The notes: generated by a model from the letters alone, not told the origin. DNA of 64,000 nt from Acetobacterium tundrae (GCF_008086615.1 NZ_RXYB01000006.1:108064-172063); one strand, 5' to 3'; positions 46,032 to 56,269 are shown, counted from the first letter of the stretch. Translations and numbers: made by a program.

Positions 46032-48413
46032 TCAGTTGATATCTTTAAGCAAGAGCGGCAATGATTTTGACGCTTTTTTTGTCTTTAAAACATAGGTAAG
46101 ACACGTTAAGGCGATACAGACAATCATGATGCCAAGTAATACAATTGTATATTCACCAATGCCGGTGCCTTGTGCCCCAATAGAAAGCGTCTGTTTGAAT
46201 GCCTCGATCGAGTAAGTCATGGGCAGGTATGGATGTATCGCCTGGAAAAAGCTGGTTGTCAGTTCAACCGGATAAACACCACTTGAACCGCTTAACTGCA
46301 GGATAAGAACGAGTAATGCGATGAAGCTGCCGCCTTCATCCAGGACAACTCTCAACAAACTGGTGAAAGACATAAAACACAGGGAAGTGATCCAGGCAAT
46401 CAAGAAGGTGGCGGCCACATTGACGGGAGATAGATGATTAAGCAGCATCAATGCGGTGATGGCTAATATGGCTTGCATCGTACTCACGATAAGCAGGATA
46501 AATGATTTGCTTAGCCAATACGCGATGCCGTTTTTCGGTTTGTCGTTTTTATCGTACAATGGATAAAAAAGGCAGAAAGCCATCGCCCCCAGATAAAGTG
46601 CCAATGAGATGATGTAAGGCGCCATACTGGTACCGTTGTTATCAACAGTGGAAAAACTTTCTTCATCGGATATTGTGGGAGACACAAACATTTCGATGTT
46701 CTTGTCATTGGTATTAACCGCTGCAAGGGCTAGCGCACCATCGGACATTTTTCCGGCGAGCAACTGACTGCCGTCTTTGAGGGAAACAATTCCGTTGCCC
46801 AGTGTTTGTGATCCGGCCGCCAGCTGTGACGAACCGCTGCTGATTTGGCCGGCACCATTTGCCAGCTGGCTGGCTCCGGAGATTAACTGACTGGAATTTG
46901 CACTTAGTAACGAAGAACCATCCGCAAGTTGCACAACACCGCTGGTCAAAAGCGGCGTCTGATTATTGAGCTCAGTCATGGCCAATGCCAATCCGTTTGA
47001 ACCGGTCGCCAATGTTTCGGACTGATTATTCAACGCTTGTAAACCAGCGGCAACACTGTTTACTCCGGCGGTATATTGTGCGACACCGGAAATCAGGCCG
47101 GCATTTTCATCATTCATTCCCTGCTGAAGCTGTTCCAATCCTTGATCCATCCCGCTCAAAGCCTGAATCAACGGTTCCGTGTTTCCGGCAGAAGCTGTTT
47201 CAGTGGTTGAATTGCCAAGATTCTGAATCCTGCTCGCCGAATCACCGATGATATCGCTGTTGACAGCGAGACTGCTGTGAAGACTTTCTAAAGCATCGGC
47301 CTGGGCTTGGACTTGAGGATCCGCAGAAGTTTTCAGGCTTTCGATGACTGCATCCAATGAACCCAGATCGTTTTGAATACTCTTTGTGTTTGTCAGAATA
47401 TCAGTAGTACTGTCGCTGAGACCGGAAAGATCCGTTGCTGTTGCCTGCGGTTGATTCTGGATGAGTGATGCAAGAATTTGACCATTGACTGCTTTAACCT
47501 GATTGATGCCATCAGCTACCGAGGAAACACCGGCGTTAAGGCTGTCACTGGAAGAGGATAGCTTCTGACTGCCGTCAGCGAGCCGGCCAACCCCAGTCGT
47601 ATATTGGTCAATGCCTGTATTCAACTGGTTTGTACCGGACTGAATCTGGCTGATCCCGCTAGTCAGGGTTGGAAGTTGCCCATTAAGCTGCTGCAGTCCC
47701 TGGCTGAGTTCGCCGACACCATTGGTATACTCCGTAAGACCAACCGAAAGCGTTTTGGCACCATCACTGAAGGTAAGGCAGCTTTCAGATAATTTTGAAA
47801 GATTGGCCGTGATCTGCTGATTGCCATTTTCCAGCTGTTCTGATCCGTCATTGATAGCCGTTGCCCCATCAGCTGCCTGGTTCATTCCGGTTTTCAAAGT
47901 CGAAATTTGTTTAAACATGACTTCTGTATAGGTTTGAGTCACCTTGTCAGAAACACTGTTTTTAATCGAAGTTGCCGCTGCGCTTGCTATTTTGGAAGCA
48001 AATAAATTCTCGCCAGGATTGATTTCATAGGAAAGCACCATGGGTTGAGGATCGGAATTCATCAAGGTTGCGGCATTTTTCGAAAAATCTTCAGGGATGG
48101 TGATGACCATATAATAGTCGCCATTTTTTAAACCAGCCTGTGCTGTTTGCGAATCAACAGACTCAAAGGCAAGCGGCTTTTCATCTGCGAGGGTCCTGGT
48201 CAATTCTGCCCCGATATTAAGGGTGTTGCCATTATCATCGCAGGCTTTGTCTTCATTGACAAGAGCAACCGGCAACTGGCTGATTTTTGAATAGGGATCC
48301 CAAATTGAGGATAAAAAAATCGTGGTATACAAGGTTGGAACGAGTGATAGGACGATGATCAGCACAATTAGAAATTTGTTATTTCTGAGATTCTGAAATT
48401 CACTTTTTAACAT
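46032..48413 (-). CDS. YhgE/Pip-family membrane protein
   Basis: 793 residues from the ATG at 48413 with AGGAGG eight bases upstream; a longer frame from 48449 overlaps the regulator gene. One N-terminal helix and a cluster of five helices near the C-terminus (ABC-2-like) bracket a long outer region. That region is rich in repeats of the form QLxxGxxQLxxG (for example LADGAGQISSGSSQLAAGS), the YhgE/Pip hallmark. Relatives act as phage receptors and in type VII secretion or export. It forms an operon with the Rrf2 regulator. Confidence 0.88.
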   Translation of the reverse strand: MLKSEFQNLRNNKFLIVLIIVLSLVPTLYTTIFLSSIWDPYSKISQLPVALVNEDKACDDNGNTLNIGAELTRTLADEKPLAFESVDSQTAQAGLKNGDYYMVITIPEDFSKNAATLMNSDPQPMVLSYEINPGENLFASKIASAAATSIKNSVSDKVTQTYTEVMFKQISTLKTGMNQAADGATAINDGSEQLENGNQQITANLSKLSESCLTFSDGAKTLSVGLTEYTNGVGELSQGLQQLNGQLPTLTSGISQIQSGTNQLNTGIDQYTTGVGRLADGSQKLSSSSDSLNAGVSSVADGINQVKAVNGQILASLIQNQPQATATDLSGLSDSTTDILTNTKSIQNDLGSLDAVIESLKTSADPQVQAQADALESLHSSLAVNSDIIGDSASRIQNLGNSTTETASAGNTEPLIQALSGMDQGLEQLQQGMNDENAGLISGVAQYTAGVNSVAAGLQALNNQSETLATGSNGLALAMTELNNQTPLLTSGVVQLADGSSLLSANSSQLISGASQLANGAGQISSGSSQLAAGSQTLGNGIVSLKDGSQLLAGKMSDGALALAAVNTNDKNIEMFVSPTISDEESFSTVDNNGTSMAPYIISLALYLGAMAFCLFYPLYDKNDKPKNGIAYWLSKSFILLIVSTMQAILAITALMLLNHLSPVNVAATFLIAWITSLCFMSFTSLLRVVLDEGGSFIALLVLILQLSGSSGVYPVELTTSFFQAIHPYLPMTYSIEAFKQTLSIGAQGTGIGEYTIVLLGIMIVCIALTCLTYVLKTKKASKSLPLLLKDIN

Positions 48414-48426
48414 GATTGTTCCTCCT

Positions 48427-48906
48427 TCAAAGTAGACCTTTTTCGACAATTACGTTCCAGTCAACCGTTCCTGGAGTATTATTGTTAACAAAATATCTTA
48501 GTTGTCTGAGCGTACATTGCTTCAACCGATTTTTATAGAGCGTTTCGGCTTCGGAAATAATCGTGATGACGGTATTTTTGTTTTTTTCAATGGTTTCTGG
48601 CATCAGAAAAACTTTCTCCACCAAATTAGAGGGGACAAAAAAGGGATCGGAACCTTCGATAGCTTCGAAAACCTCTAATAAAGTAATCGACTCATCGGAT
48701 TTTGCAAGGCTGAAACCGCCGGTTTTCGATGCACTGGAATTAATCAGCCCACCGACCACCAGCTTTCGCAAAACTTTTTTGAGATAAGACTCTGACACCT
48801 GAAGCCGGTTGCTCAGGGTAACGCTTTTCAAGGGCAATCCGTCATGCTGTGAAGCCAGCATCAATAAAATACAGATTGCCTGTTCTACACCACTAGTCAT
48901 TTTCAT
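48427..48906 (-). CDS. Rrf2-family transcriptional regulator
   Basis: A 159-residue protein. The N-terminal winged helix (CILLMLASQ, then SYLKKVLRKLVVGGLI) and following SKTGGFSLAKSDESITLLEVFEAIEG are typical of Rrf2. The three cysteines that bind an FeS cluster in IscR and NsrR are not present; only one Cys follows the DNA-binding region (KQCTLRQL). It is therefore probably a cluster-free sensor. It is first in an operon with the YhgE gene and probably represses its own promoter. Confidence 0.88.
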   Translation of the reverse strand: MKMTSGVEQAICILLMLASQHDGLPLKSVTLSNRLQVSESYLKKVLRKLVVGGLINSSASKTGGFSLAKSDESITLLEVFEAIEGSDPFFVPSNLVEKVFLMPETIEKNKNTVITIISEAETLYKNRLKQCTLRQLRYFVNNNTPGTVDWNVIVEKGLL

Positions 48907-48928
48907 TTTTTCACATCCTTCACTTGGA

Positions 48929-48967
48929 ATCTATCGATATTATACATCTATGGATAAAATGTGTCAA
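48929..48967 (-). promoter_or_regulatory. Consensus promoter with overlapping operator repeats
   Basis: On the minus strand: TTGACA (48967-48962), 17-base spacer, TATAAT (48944-48939): perfect hexamers and spacing. The repeats ATCTATCGAT (48929-48938) and ATCTATGGAT (48946-48955) overlap and flank the -10. They are a likely Rrf2 operator. Confidence 0.8.
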
Positions 48968-49212
48968 CAGATAATTTGAAAAAATATTTTTGTATGAAGA
49001 GGCAACAAAACGGGAAGCTTCTTCGTTAAATAAGTAGAGCGCGCGTTTAGTTTGAATAATTATTATCTTATAGACTTAATTAAGCTAAATCGTTATAATT
49101 AGAATATGCAATTTTGATAATGCCATATTGAAAAAACAATTAAATGAAAGATCTTTCTTTGGCAATAACGGCTATAATAAGTTGAAAAATAAAAATCGGA
49201 GAAAATATTTTA

Positions 49213-51318
49213 ATGAAAAGAAAATTGAAAAACTGGATAAAACTAATAATAATGATTGTCGCTTTTTCATTGGTTCTGCCAGCTGGAATTATGGCTGAAG
49301 CGCCTGCAAATAGTGATGAGCAGTCAGTTAATATAGAAAGTCAGAACAGTTACAATCAAGAAGAGAGTGCGGCTGTTTCTGATAATAAGGCGAGTACACC
49401 AGTTATCGAAACGATGGAGCAAGTGCCGAATCTTGATGAAAATAATAATCTGGATCAACAGGTTGTTGTTATTTATGCACAAAATAGTGATACAAATATT
49501 AAAGACCTTTCACTGACGACAAGTGAGATTGTATCGGGTGAACATTTGTCCAATCGGGTTGATGTTATTGAAGTAAGTGAGGGTACTAATGTTGATGAAT
49601 TGATGATCGCATTAAAAGACAATCCGAATGTCCTTGCCGTTGGTAAAAATGGCAAAATTCAGACGTCATCACTTCCAAATGATCCATATATTACGAATGG
49701 ATCGGCATGGCAATTTGAGAAAATTGGAGCAGACAAAACTTGGAATCAGGTATCAAATACTAAACCAGTTGTAGTTGCTGTTATTGATACCGGATTAAAT
49801 ATGAGTCACCCGGACATTGCGGGCAACACAGTCAGTGGATATGATTATGTTGCAAATAGCACTGAGGTTGTAGATCTTGCCGGGCATGGAACTGAAGTGT
49901 GTGGCTGCATCGCAGCAATTGCAAATAATGGTATTGGTACCGCCGGGATTGCCGGAGCTTCAAATATAAAAATTGCCCCCTATCGAACCGGTGGCGAGTA
50001 TGATGGCGATACGTCACTGGATGTTGGCTATATCTGTGCCGCCATTATGGATGCGGCGGATCGACCAGAAGTTAGAGTCATCAATATGAGTTTTGGCGGG
50101 TATGATCAATATACGGGTCTTGAGTCCGCAATACAATATGCTGTCAAAGCAGGCAAAATACTTGTTGCAGCGGCAGGAAATGAAGGGAATTTGTCCGCTT
50201 ATGCCGGAAAATACGCTTATCCGGCATCATATAATGGCGTTATTTCAGTTGCAGCAACTACATCTGGAGATGGACATGCTTATTTTTCTCAATATAATGA
50301 TAAAGTTGATTTATGCGCACCGGGGCAATCCGTTTTAACAACAACGCACGACGGTTCTTATGGGCCAGTGAGTGGAACGTCTTTTTCAAGCCCAATTGCT
50401 GCCGGTTCCTGTGCGGTGTTATTGGCAAAAGATCCAAGTTTAACAGCAACGCAAGTTGAAACAGCTTTGGAAGATACCGCTGTGGATTTAGGAACGGCAG
50501 GAAAAGATAACTATTATGGAAGCGGAAGGATTCAGCTAGATGCTGCGGTTGAATCAATTGTTGCAAGTACACCTTTAATAATAGACAGTTTTGTGACAGA
50601 CAAATTGTCAGGTCAGGCAGTTAATTCAAGTGTTCAATTAAGTGTTGAGGCCAGTGGCGGAGTAAGTCCGTATCAGTATAAATTCTATTATCAATTGGGC
50701 AGTTCGACTGTTGTGATCAATGATTTTTCAACAAAGAATTCAGCTATATTTACGCCGTCAGAGGCTGGAACTTATTCATTGTTGGTTGATGTTAAAGATG
50801 CAAATGGTGCTATAGTGACTCAAATAATCAGTGATTATGTTATTAAGACTTCCTCAATTGAAGGAATATCCAGTACTTATCAAACGCATATCCAAAATGT
50901 CGGCTGGCAAGGCTGGAAAAGTGATGGACAATTAAGTGGGACGACGGGACAATCCCTTCGTTTAGAAGGAATTGAAATTAAAATTGATAATCTTGGTTAT
51001 GCTGTCGGTGTTACATATCAAACACATGTCCAAAATATTGGCTGGCAAGGCTGGAAAAGTGATGGGGAATTGAGTGGAACCACGGGACAATCCCTTCGTT
51101 TGGAAGGGATTCGAATTCGCCTGACGGGAACCGATGCGGATAAGTATGATATTTATTATCAAGTCCATGCACAAAATTATGGCTGGCTGGATTGGGCGAA
51201 AAATGGAGAAAGTGCCGGGACAGCTGGTTTATCTTTAAGACTGGAAGCCATAAGAATTGTAGTTGTGCCAAAAGGTTCGGCCGCACCGGGAGCAACGGAT
51301 CAACCGTTTATATCATGA
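49213..51318 (+). CDS. Secreted subtilisin-like protease with three ChW repeats
   Basis: A 701-residue protein. Signal peptide (about 1-28), acidic propeptide (about 30-155), S8 catalytic domain with D192 (VIDTGLNMSHPD), H225 (GHGTEV) and S390 (GTSFSSP), an Ig-like spacer (about 455-550) and three clostridial hydrophobic-W (ChW) repeats (about 553-690). The repeats each carry a GW-x-x-W motif and end in LRLE. ChW repeats bind cell surfaces or protein complexes. It is likely to act outside the cell. The -10 hexamer TATAAT is at 49173-49178. Confidence 0.92.
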   Translation: MKRKLKNWIKLIIMIVAFSLVLPAGIMAEAPANSDEQSVNIESQNSYNQEESAAVSDNKASTPVIETMEQVPNLDENNNLDQQVVVIYAQNSDTNIKDLSLTTSEIVSGEHLSNRVDVIEVSEGTNVDELMIALKDNPNVLAVGKNGKIQTSSLPNDPYITNGSAWQFEKIGADKTWNQVSNTKPVVVAVIDTGLNMSHPDIAGNTVSGYDYVANSTEVVDLAGHGTEVCGCIAAIANNGIGTAGIAGASNIKIAPYRTGGEYDGDTSLDVGYICAAIMDAADRPEVRVINMSFGGYDQYTGLESAIQYAVKAGKILVAAAGNEGNLSAYAGKYAYPASYNGVISVAATTSGDGHAYFSQYNDKVDLCAPGQSVLTTTHDGSYGPVSGTSFSSPIAAGSCAVLLAKDPSLTATQVETALEDTAVDLGTAGKDNYYGSGRIQLDAAVESIVASTPLIIDSFVTDKLSGQAVNSSVQLSVEASGGVSPYQYKFYYQLGSSTVVINDFSTKNSAIFTPSEAGTYSLLVDVKDANGAIVTQIISDYVIKTSSIEGISSTYQTHIQNVGWQGWKSDGQLSGTTGQSLRLEGIEIKIDNLGYAVGVTYQTHVQNIGWQGWKSDGELSGTTGQSLRLEGIRIRLTGTDADKYDIYYQVHAQNYGWLDWAKNGESAGTAGLSLRLEAIRIVVVPKGSAAPGATDQPFIS

Positions 51319-51345
51319 TTGATATAATAACGAATTTAAAGAAAA

Positions 51346-51385
51346 GCGAAAAATTATGGTGTATGCCATGATTTTTCGCTTTTTT
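51346..51385 (+). terminator. Terminator of the subtilase gene
   Basis: Stem GCGAAAAAT-ATGG with CCAT-ATTTTTCGC (51346-51379), followed by six T. Confidence 0.82.
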
Positions 51386-51541
51386 GGCGAAAATAAAATG
51401 AATAAACATATCCTTACTGGAACGAACGGAATGACCTTACAAAAGTGAAAGGTCAAACCATCAATTATGTAAGGTTAATCGATGGCACCTGAAAAACATT
51501 GATGATAGACTTATTATAAAGTAAATGATTGGAGGCGTTTT

Positions 51542-52309
51542 ATGCCAGTATTAAAAGTCAGTGATGTAAAAAAAGTATATGGTTCGACACAGGGTGGAAG
51601 TGTATCAACAGCACTTAATGGGGTGAGTTTTGAAATCGAACAGGGTGAGTTTGTAGGGATTATGGGTCCGTCTGGAGCAGGAAAGTCAACGCTGCTAAAT
51701 GTCATTGCGACAATCGATACCGTTACGGCCGGTGAAATTTCGATTGGGGGACAGGATATATGCCGGATTAAAGAACCGGAGCTTTCCGATTTCCGAAGAA
51801 GTAAGCTTGGTTTCATTTTTCAGGATTACAATCTGTTGGATACATTGACATTAAAAGAGAATATCGCCCTTCCGCTGATTTTATCAAAAAAAAGTCTGAA
51901 AGAAATTGAGGCGGCGGTTAAGAATGTGTCGGCTGAATTGGGAATAGGAGATATTTTGGGAAAATACCCCTACGAGGTTTCAGGCGGCCAGCGTCAGAGA
52001 GCGTCTGCGGCCAGGGCGATTGTTAACTCCCCCGAGTTGATTCTTGCCGATGAGCCAACGGGTGCCCTTGATTCTAAATCATCGAAGGATTTGCTGCAAT
52101 GCATGCAGAGGCTCAACGAAAAAAATCAGGCAACAATTATGCTTGTAACCCATGACGCCTTTGCGGCAAGCTTTTGCAAACGGATTATTTTTATCAAGGA
52201 TGGGGTTTTGTTTATGGAAATATTCAATACCGGAACCAGAAAGGAATTTTTTGACAAGATCCTAAAAGTCCTGTCTTCGTTAGGGGGGGATAACAGTGAA
52301 CTTTTTTAG
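51542..52309 (+). CDS. BceA-type ABC ATP-binding protein
   Basis: A 255-residue ATPase with Walker A GPSGAGKST, the signature VSGGQRQRASAARA and Walker B LILADEPTGALD, matching the MacB/BceA group. It has a GGAGG site. It overlaps the next gene by 14 bases. With the BceB-like permease it forms a peptide-antibiotic resistance and sensing transporter. Confidence 0.9.
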   Translation: MPVLKVSDVKKVYGSTQGGSVSTALNGVSFEIEQGEFVGIMGPSGAGKSTLLNVIATIDTVTAGEISIGGQDICRIKEPELSDFRRSKLGFIFQDYNLLDTLTLKENIALPLILSKKSLKEIEAAVKNVSAELGIGDILGKYPYEVSGGQRQRASAARAIVNSPELILADEPTGALDSKSSKDLLQCMQRLNEKNQATIMLVTHDAFAASFCKRIIFIKDGVLFMEIFNTGTRKEFFDKILKVLSSLGGDNSELF

Positions 52310-54314
52310 TCTTGCATTGAACAATATAAAAAAGAAATTTGGAACGTATTTGATCTATCTGATCAGCACCACATTTGCGGTAACCATCTTCAGCATTTTC
52401 TGTTCAATCTATTTTAATCCGCAATTTTCAAGTTACCGATTTGGAGCCGGTAAGATAACGGTTTTATTTAGTGCTGCGGCGATTGCCATCATCGGTTTTT
52501 CTTCAATCTTTGTGATGTATTCAAATAATATTTTTGTGAAGACAAGAAAAAAGGAAATTGCAATTTATTCGCTGATGGGGATGAAAAAAAGTCAGATTGG
52601 CCGGATGATGTTCTATGAAAATATCATGATGGGACTAATCGCAACGGCATGCGGCGCGATTTTGGGAGTGGTTTTTTCACGATTCTTTGCCATGATCTTA
52701 TTGAAGCTCATGGCCGACGGCACTGCGGTGACTTTTTCAATTCAGTGGGAGGCAGTTATAACAACGGTAATGGTATTTCTGATTCTGTTTACGATCAGTT
52801 CGCTTAATGCCTATCGAACCATCTACCGGTACAAACTTATTGAGCTGTTGTCAGCAGAGAAGGAAGGGGAGAAAACTCCGAAATATTCCGTAGTCGGTGG
52901 GATGCTGTCGATTGTACTGATTATCATGGGATATATTACCGCCATGGTCATGAATGTCAATGAAGGGGGAATCAAACTCATGATTCCGGCACTGATGATT
53001 TTAGTCTGCATCATACTGGGAACGTTTCTGCTTTTTAAAAACTTTATTCCAATGGTAATGGTGGCGTTGAAAAAGAAACAAGGATTTTATTACAAAACAG
53101 AAAATATTATCAGTATCTCTCAGATTGTGTATCGCATCAAGGCAAATTCCAGAATGCTGTGTATGATTGCCATTACATGTGCCGTAGCAGTTACTATGAT
53201 GAGCGCCACTTTCTCCATGTACAAAGCGCTGGAAAGCACCGTGCCTTACTATTCTCCGTTTTCCTACATGTGTAAAAATATCGATGATGAAAAATTGAAT
53301 GAAATGCTTGAAGTCGTCAAACAAACTGGCGAAGTCAATGTAACATCAACGAATCAGTTTAAAATTATTAAAGTTCAGCTACAGAATAGTACATATTCAA
53401 CCGAAACTGACAACAACCCAGGAATGATCGTCGATGGATATATTATCTCTCAAAGCACATATCAGTCAATTATCAGAGATACGAATGTGGAAACAGGAAC
53501 ATTCAACAATCTTAAAACGGATTTTAATATGGATTTAAAAGACGGAGAAGGCTACTTTCTCGATGGTAATGTAAAGAAAGACTACTGTAAAAATCTGACG
53601 GGAAGCGTCATGAATCTACAATTTGATAATGCGTGCGCCGGTTTTGATATTGTTGGAGTATCCCTGCATAAATATATCGGATTTATGGATTCATATCTAA
53701 GGCCGACGATCGTCATCAATGATGCAACATACAGTCAGTATCTCGAACAGGCGGCACCTGATGATGTTGTGAGCTTCACGGGAATGATGTTTGACAATCC
53801 AGCGGGATCGGAAAACACGGTTGCGGCATTGAATCGCATTGTGCCGGAGAACCCGGTATCAAACAGTGTGATGGGAATCGCTAATCTTAGTTATATAAGT
53901 GTCTATAAGTCTATTTTTTCAATGTACGGGGCCTATGTATTCATTGGATTATTTATTGGCATTCTGTTTTTACTTGCTTCAGGTAGCATCATCTATTATA
54001 AACAAATTATTGAGGCTCACGAGGAAGTGAATCGGTACGAACTATTAAAAAAACTGGGCATGAACAAGGCTGAGATTAAAAGATCCATATCAAAACAGCT
54101 TGGCATTGTTTTTGGACTGTCGCTGACAGTTGGTTTGCTGCATTCTACTTTTGCGTTATTGACGTACAACCGTATGATGGACCTTGGCGCGAAAGAACAG
54201 CACACAATGCTGAACGCCGGTATCATTGTGGGAATTTATATCCTCATTTATTGCTGCTTCTATCTTTTGTCGGTCAATAGCTACATGCGGATTGCCTGGG
54301 GCCGGGAAAAATAA
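52296..54314 (+). CDS. BceB-type FtsX-domain permease
   Basis: A 672-residue membrane protein starting at GTG. Ten helices are arranged as in BceB: an N-terminal FtsX-like block to about residue 330, a large extracellular domain (about 310-535) that recognises peptide complexes, and a final three-helix block. It works with the ATPase before it and signals to the kinase encoded after the next intergenic region. Confidence 0.9.
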   Translation: MNFFSLALNNIKKKFGTYLIYLISTTFAVTIFSIFCSIYFNPQFSSYRFGAGKITVLFSAAAIAIIGFSSIFVMYSNNIFVKTRKKEIAIYSLMGMKKSQIGRMMFYENIMMGLIATACGAILGVVFSRFFAMILLKLMADGTAVTFSIQWEAVITTVMVFLILFTISSLNAYRTIYRYKLIELLSAEKEGEKTPKYSVVGGMLSIVLIIMGYITAMVMNVNEGGIKLMIPALMILVCIILGTFLLFKNFIPMVMVALKKKQGFYYKTENIISISQIVYRIKANSRMLCMIAITCAVAVTMMSATFSMYKALESTVPYYSPFSYMCKNIDDEKLNEMLEVVKQTGEVNVTSTNQFKIIKVQLQNSTYSTETDNNPGMIVDGYIISQSTYQSIIRDTNVETGTFNNLKTDFNMDLKDGEGYFLDGNVKKDYCKNLTGSVMNLQFDNACAGFDIVGVSLHKYIGFMDSYLRPTIVINDATYSQYLEQAAPDDVVSFTGMMFDNPAGSENTVAALNRIVPENPVSNSVMGIANLSYISVYKSIFSMYGAYVFIGLFIGILFLLASGSIIYYKQIIEAHEEVNRYELLKKLGMNKAEIKRSISKQLGIVFGLSLTVGLLHSTFALLTYNRMMDLGAKEQHTMLNAGIIVGIYILIYCCFYLLSVNSYMRIAWGREK

Positions 54315-54358
54315 TTTTTGAATATGGCCTGGGATAAAGTATAATGTAACGAGAAAAA

Positions 54359-54529
54359 GGACGATTTTATCATCATAGGTTGTCGACAAACCCGTACCGA
54401 CCAATTGTTAATCAGTTGTTTGCTTGCAATTCGTACAGGCTGACCGCCTGTTCGCCTTGATGCAAACAACACGATATAACAATTGTCGGTACTGCGTTAG
54501 TACTTTGTCTACAGTCTGGGACGATTTTA
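54359..54529. repeat. MITE-like hairpin element flanked by 11-base direct repeats
   Basis: The direct repeats GGACGATTTTA lie at 54359-54369 and 54519-54529. Between them is one long imperfect hairpin. Its ends read TTGTCGACAAA and TTTGTCTAC. Inner complementary blocks are GTACCGAC/GTCGGTAC, AATTGTTA/TAACAATT and GTTGTTTGC/GCAAACAAC, and the tip is ACAGGC/GCCTGT around TGACC. No reading frame is inside. It separates the transporter genes from the two-component genes. Confidence 0.7.
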
Positions 54530-54575
54530 CCGTCAACCTTTAGGTTCTTGTCTTTAAAAGGAAGGGTGATTTTTA

Positions 54576-55247
54576 TTGTTTAAATTATTGGTGATTGAGG
54601 ATGAGGCGAAAATCGCCGGCATCATGGTGGAGAATCTGTCGAAAGCCGGATATGATGCCGCAGCGGTGACGGAGTTTTCCGATATCCTGCCTGAATTTAT
54701 CGCGTTCAAGCCGGATCTGGTGCTGCTGGATATCATTCTGCCCTTTTATGACGGGTATTACTGGTGTGGTAAAATCCGGCTGTTTTCAAAGGTACCGATT
54801 ATTTTTGTTTCATCCAAAAGCACAGATATGGATATCATCATTGCAACCAATATGGGCGGTGACGATTTTATTGTCAAGCCGTTTTCAATTGACATTCTGC
54901 TTGCCAAGGTCGCTGGGCTTTTGAGACGAACCTATTCCTATGATAATACCGAAATGGATATTATTGCCCATGAAGGACTGATTTTCAACAGGGGCAGCGG
55001 GGTGGTGTCCGTTAATGAAAACAGTATGAAACTCACAAAAAATGAAGCCCAGATACTGGCACTGCTGCTTAAAAACCGGGGAAAACCAGTCAGTCGGGAA
55101 AGAATCATGCGAAGTCTATGGAAAGATGCCAGTTTTATTGATGACAATACCCTAACCGTGAACATCACGCGTTTAAGAAAAAAGCTCAGGGATCTTGGCC
55201 TTGAAAACGTCATTGAAACAAAAAAGAATCTGGGTTATATGATATGA
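54576..55247 (+). CDS. BceR-type response regulator
   Basis: A 223-residue OmpR-family regulator starting at TTG with AAGGAGGG-like sequence upstream. The receiver domain has IEDE, D in LVLLDIILPFYDG, and K in IVKPFSID. The winged helix ends in ENVIETKKNLGYMI. It overlaps the kinase gene by four bases. It probably activates the bceAB-like genes on peptide-antibiotic stress. Confidence 0.9.
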   Translation: MFKLLVIEDEAKIAGIMVENLSKAGYDAAAVTEFSDILPEFIAFKPDLVLLDIILPFYDGYYWCGKIRLFSKVPIIFVSSKSTDMDIIIATNMGGDDFIVKPFSIDILLAKVAGLLRRTYSYDNTEMDIIAHEGLIFNRGSGVVSVNENSMKLTKNEAQILALLLKNRGKPVSRERIMRSLWKDASFIDDNTLTVNITRLRKKLRDLGLENVIETKKNLGYMI

Positions 55248-56269
55248 CGCTTAAAGATTATTTAGTGGATAAAAAGTTTCTGATTATGCTATACATGACG
55301 ATGTTTGTTTTCGCCGGGGTCGTGATATCCGTTGGTGAAGCGGTTCCGTTTAGCCGGTCCAACGGGTTGTATGTGATTGAAGTATCTTTTTTCCTATTTC
55401 TCATTTATCTGATCATCGGCTTTCTGTACCAGAAGAGCTATTATGAAAAACTCAAAAGAATATCGGAGACCGAGGGCCTCGACTGGGTGAATTCGCTTCC
55501 AGCACCGGCAAGTTCGGAACAACGGATATACCATGAACTCCTGCAGAAACAATATCGGGGGATCAATAGAAAGCTAAGCGAACACCAGTCAAAAAGCATC
55601 GAGGATACAGAGTTTATTACCATGTGGGTACATGAAATAAAAACGCCGATTGCAGCGTCCAAGCTGATTATCGAAAACAGTTTAAATGCTCCAACAGAGA
55701 AAGTTCTGTATAGTATTGAGGATGAGATCGATAAAATTGAAGACTTTGTGCAGATGACATTGTTTTATTCCAGAGCGGATGATTTTGCGAAAGATTATCT
55801 GATCAACAGCACCAGACTGGATAAGGTTGTTAGGGAATGCATCAAACGGGAATATGCGAGCATTATGAATAAAAATCTGAATTTACAGTTAGATAACCTT
55901 GATTTTGTAATTGACACCGATGAAAAATGGCTGGGCTTTATCATCAAGCAAATTGTCGACAATGCCGTTAAATATTCATACCCAAATGGGAAAATAAGAA
56001 TTTATGCAGAACAGCAGGATAGTGAAACGGTTCTGATCATTGCGGATCAGGGACCAGGTATCAAAGAAGAGGATATCCGGCGTGTTTTTGATAAAAATTT
56101 CACTGGTAATAATGGCCGGAAATTTGAGGCTGCAACGGGTTTTGGACTTTACCTGAGCCAGAAGATTGCGCGCAAGCTGGGCCATCATATTGCCATCTTT
56201 TCTGATTATGAAAACGGAACAAAGGTATCCGTCCATTTTTCCGTCTGGAACGATTATTATGATGTTTGA
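55244..56269 (+). CDS. BceS-type intramembrane-sensing histidine kinase
   Basis: A 341-residue kinase. Two helices (about 12-34 and 42-62) are joined by a very short loop and no HAMP domain follows, the BceS layout. The phospho-acceptor H is in FITMWVHEIKTPIAAS. N box (QIVDNAVKYS), G1 (DQGPGIKEED) and G2 (GFGLYLSQKIA) boxes are intact. It senses through the neighbouring transporter rather than on its own. Confidence 0.92.
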   Translation: MTLKDYLVDKKFLIMLYMTMFVFAGVVISVGEAVPFSRSNGLYVIEVSFFLFLIYLIIGFLYQKSYYEKLKRISETEGLDWVNSLPAPASSEQRIYHELLQKQYRGINRKLSEHQSKSIEDTEFITMWVHEIKTPIAASKLIIENSLNAPTEKVLYSIEDEIDKIEDFVQMTLFYSRADDFAKDYLINSTRLDKVVRECIKREYASIMNKNLNLQLDNLDFVIDTDEKWLGFIIKQIVDNAVKYSYPNGKIRIYAEQQDSETVLIIADQGPGIKEEDIRRVFDKNFTGNNGRKFEAATGFGLYLSQKIARKLGHHIAIFSDYENGTKVSVHFSVWNDYYDV

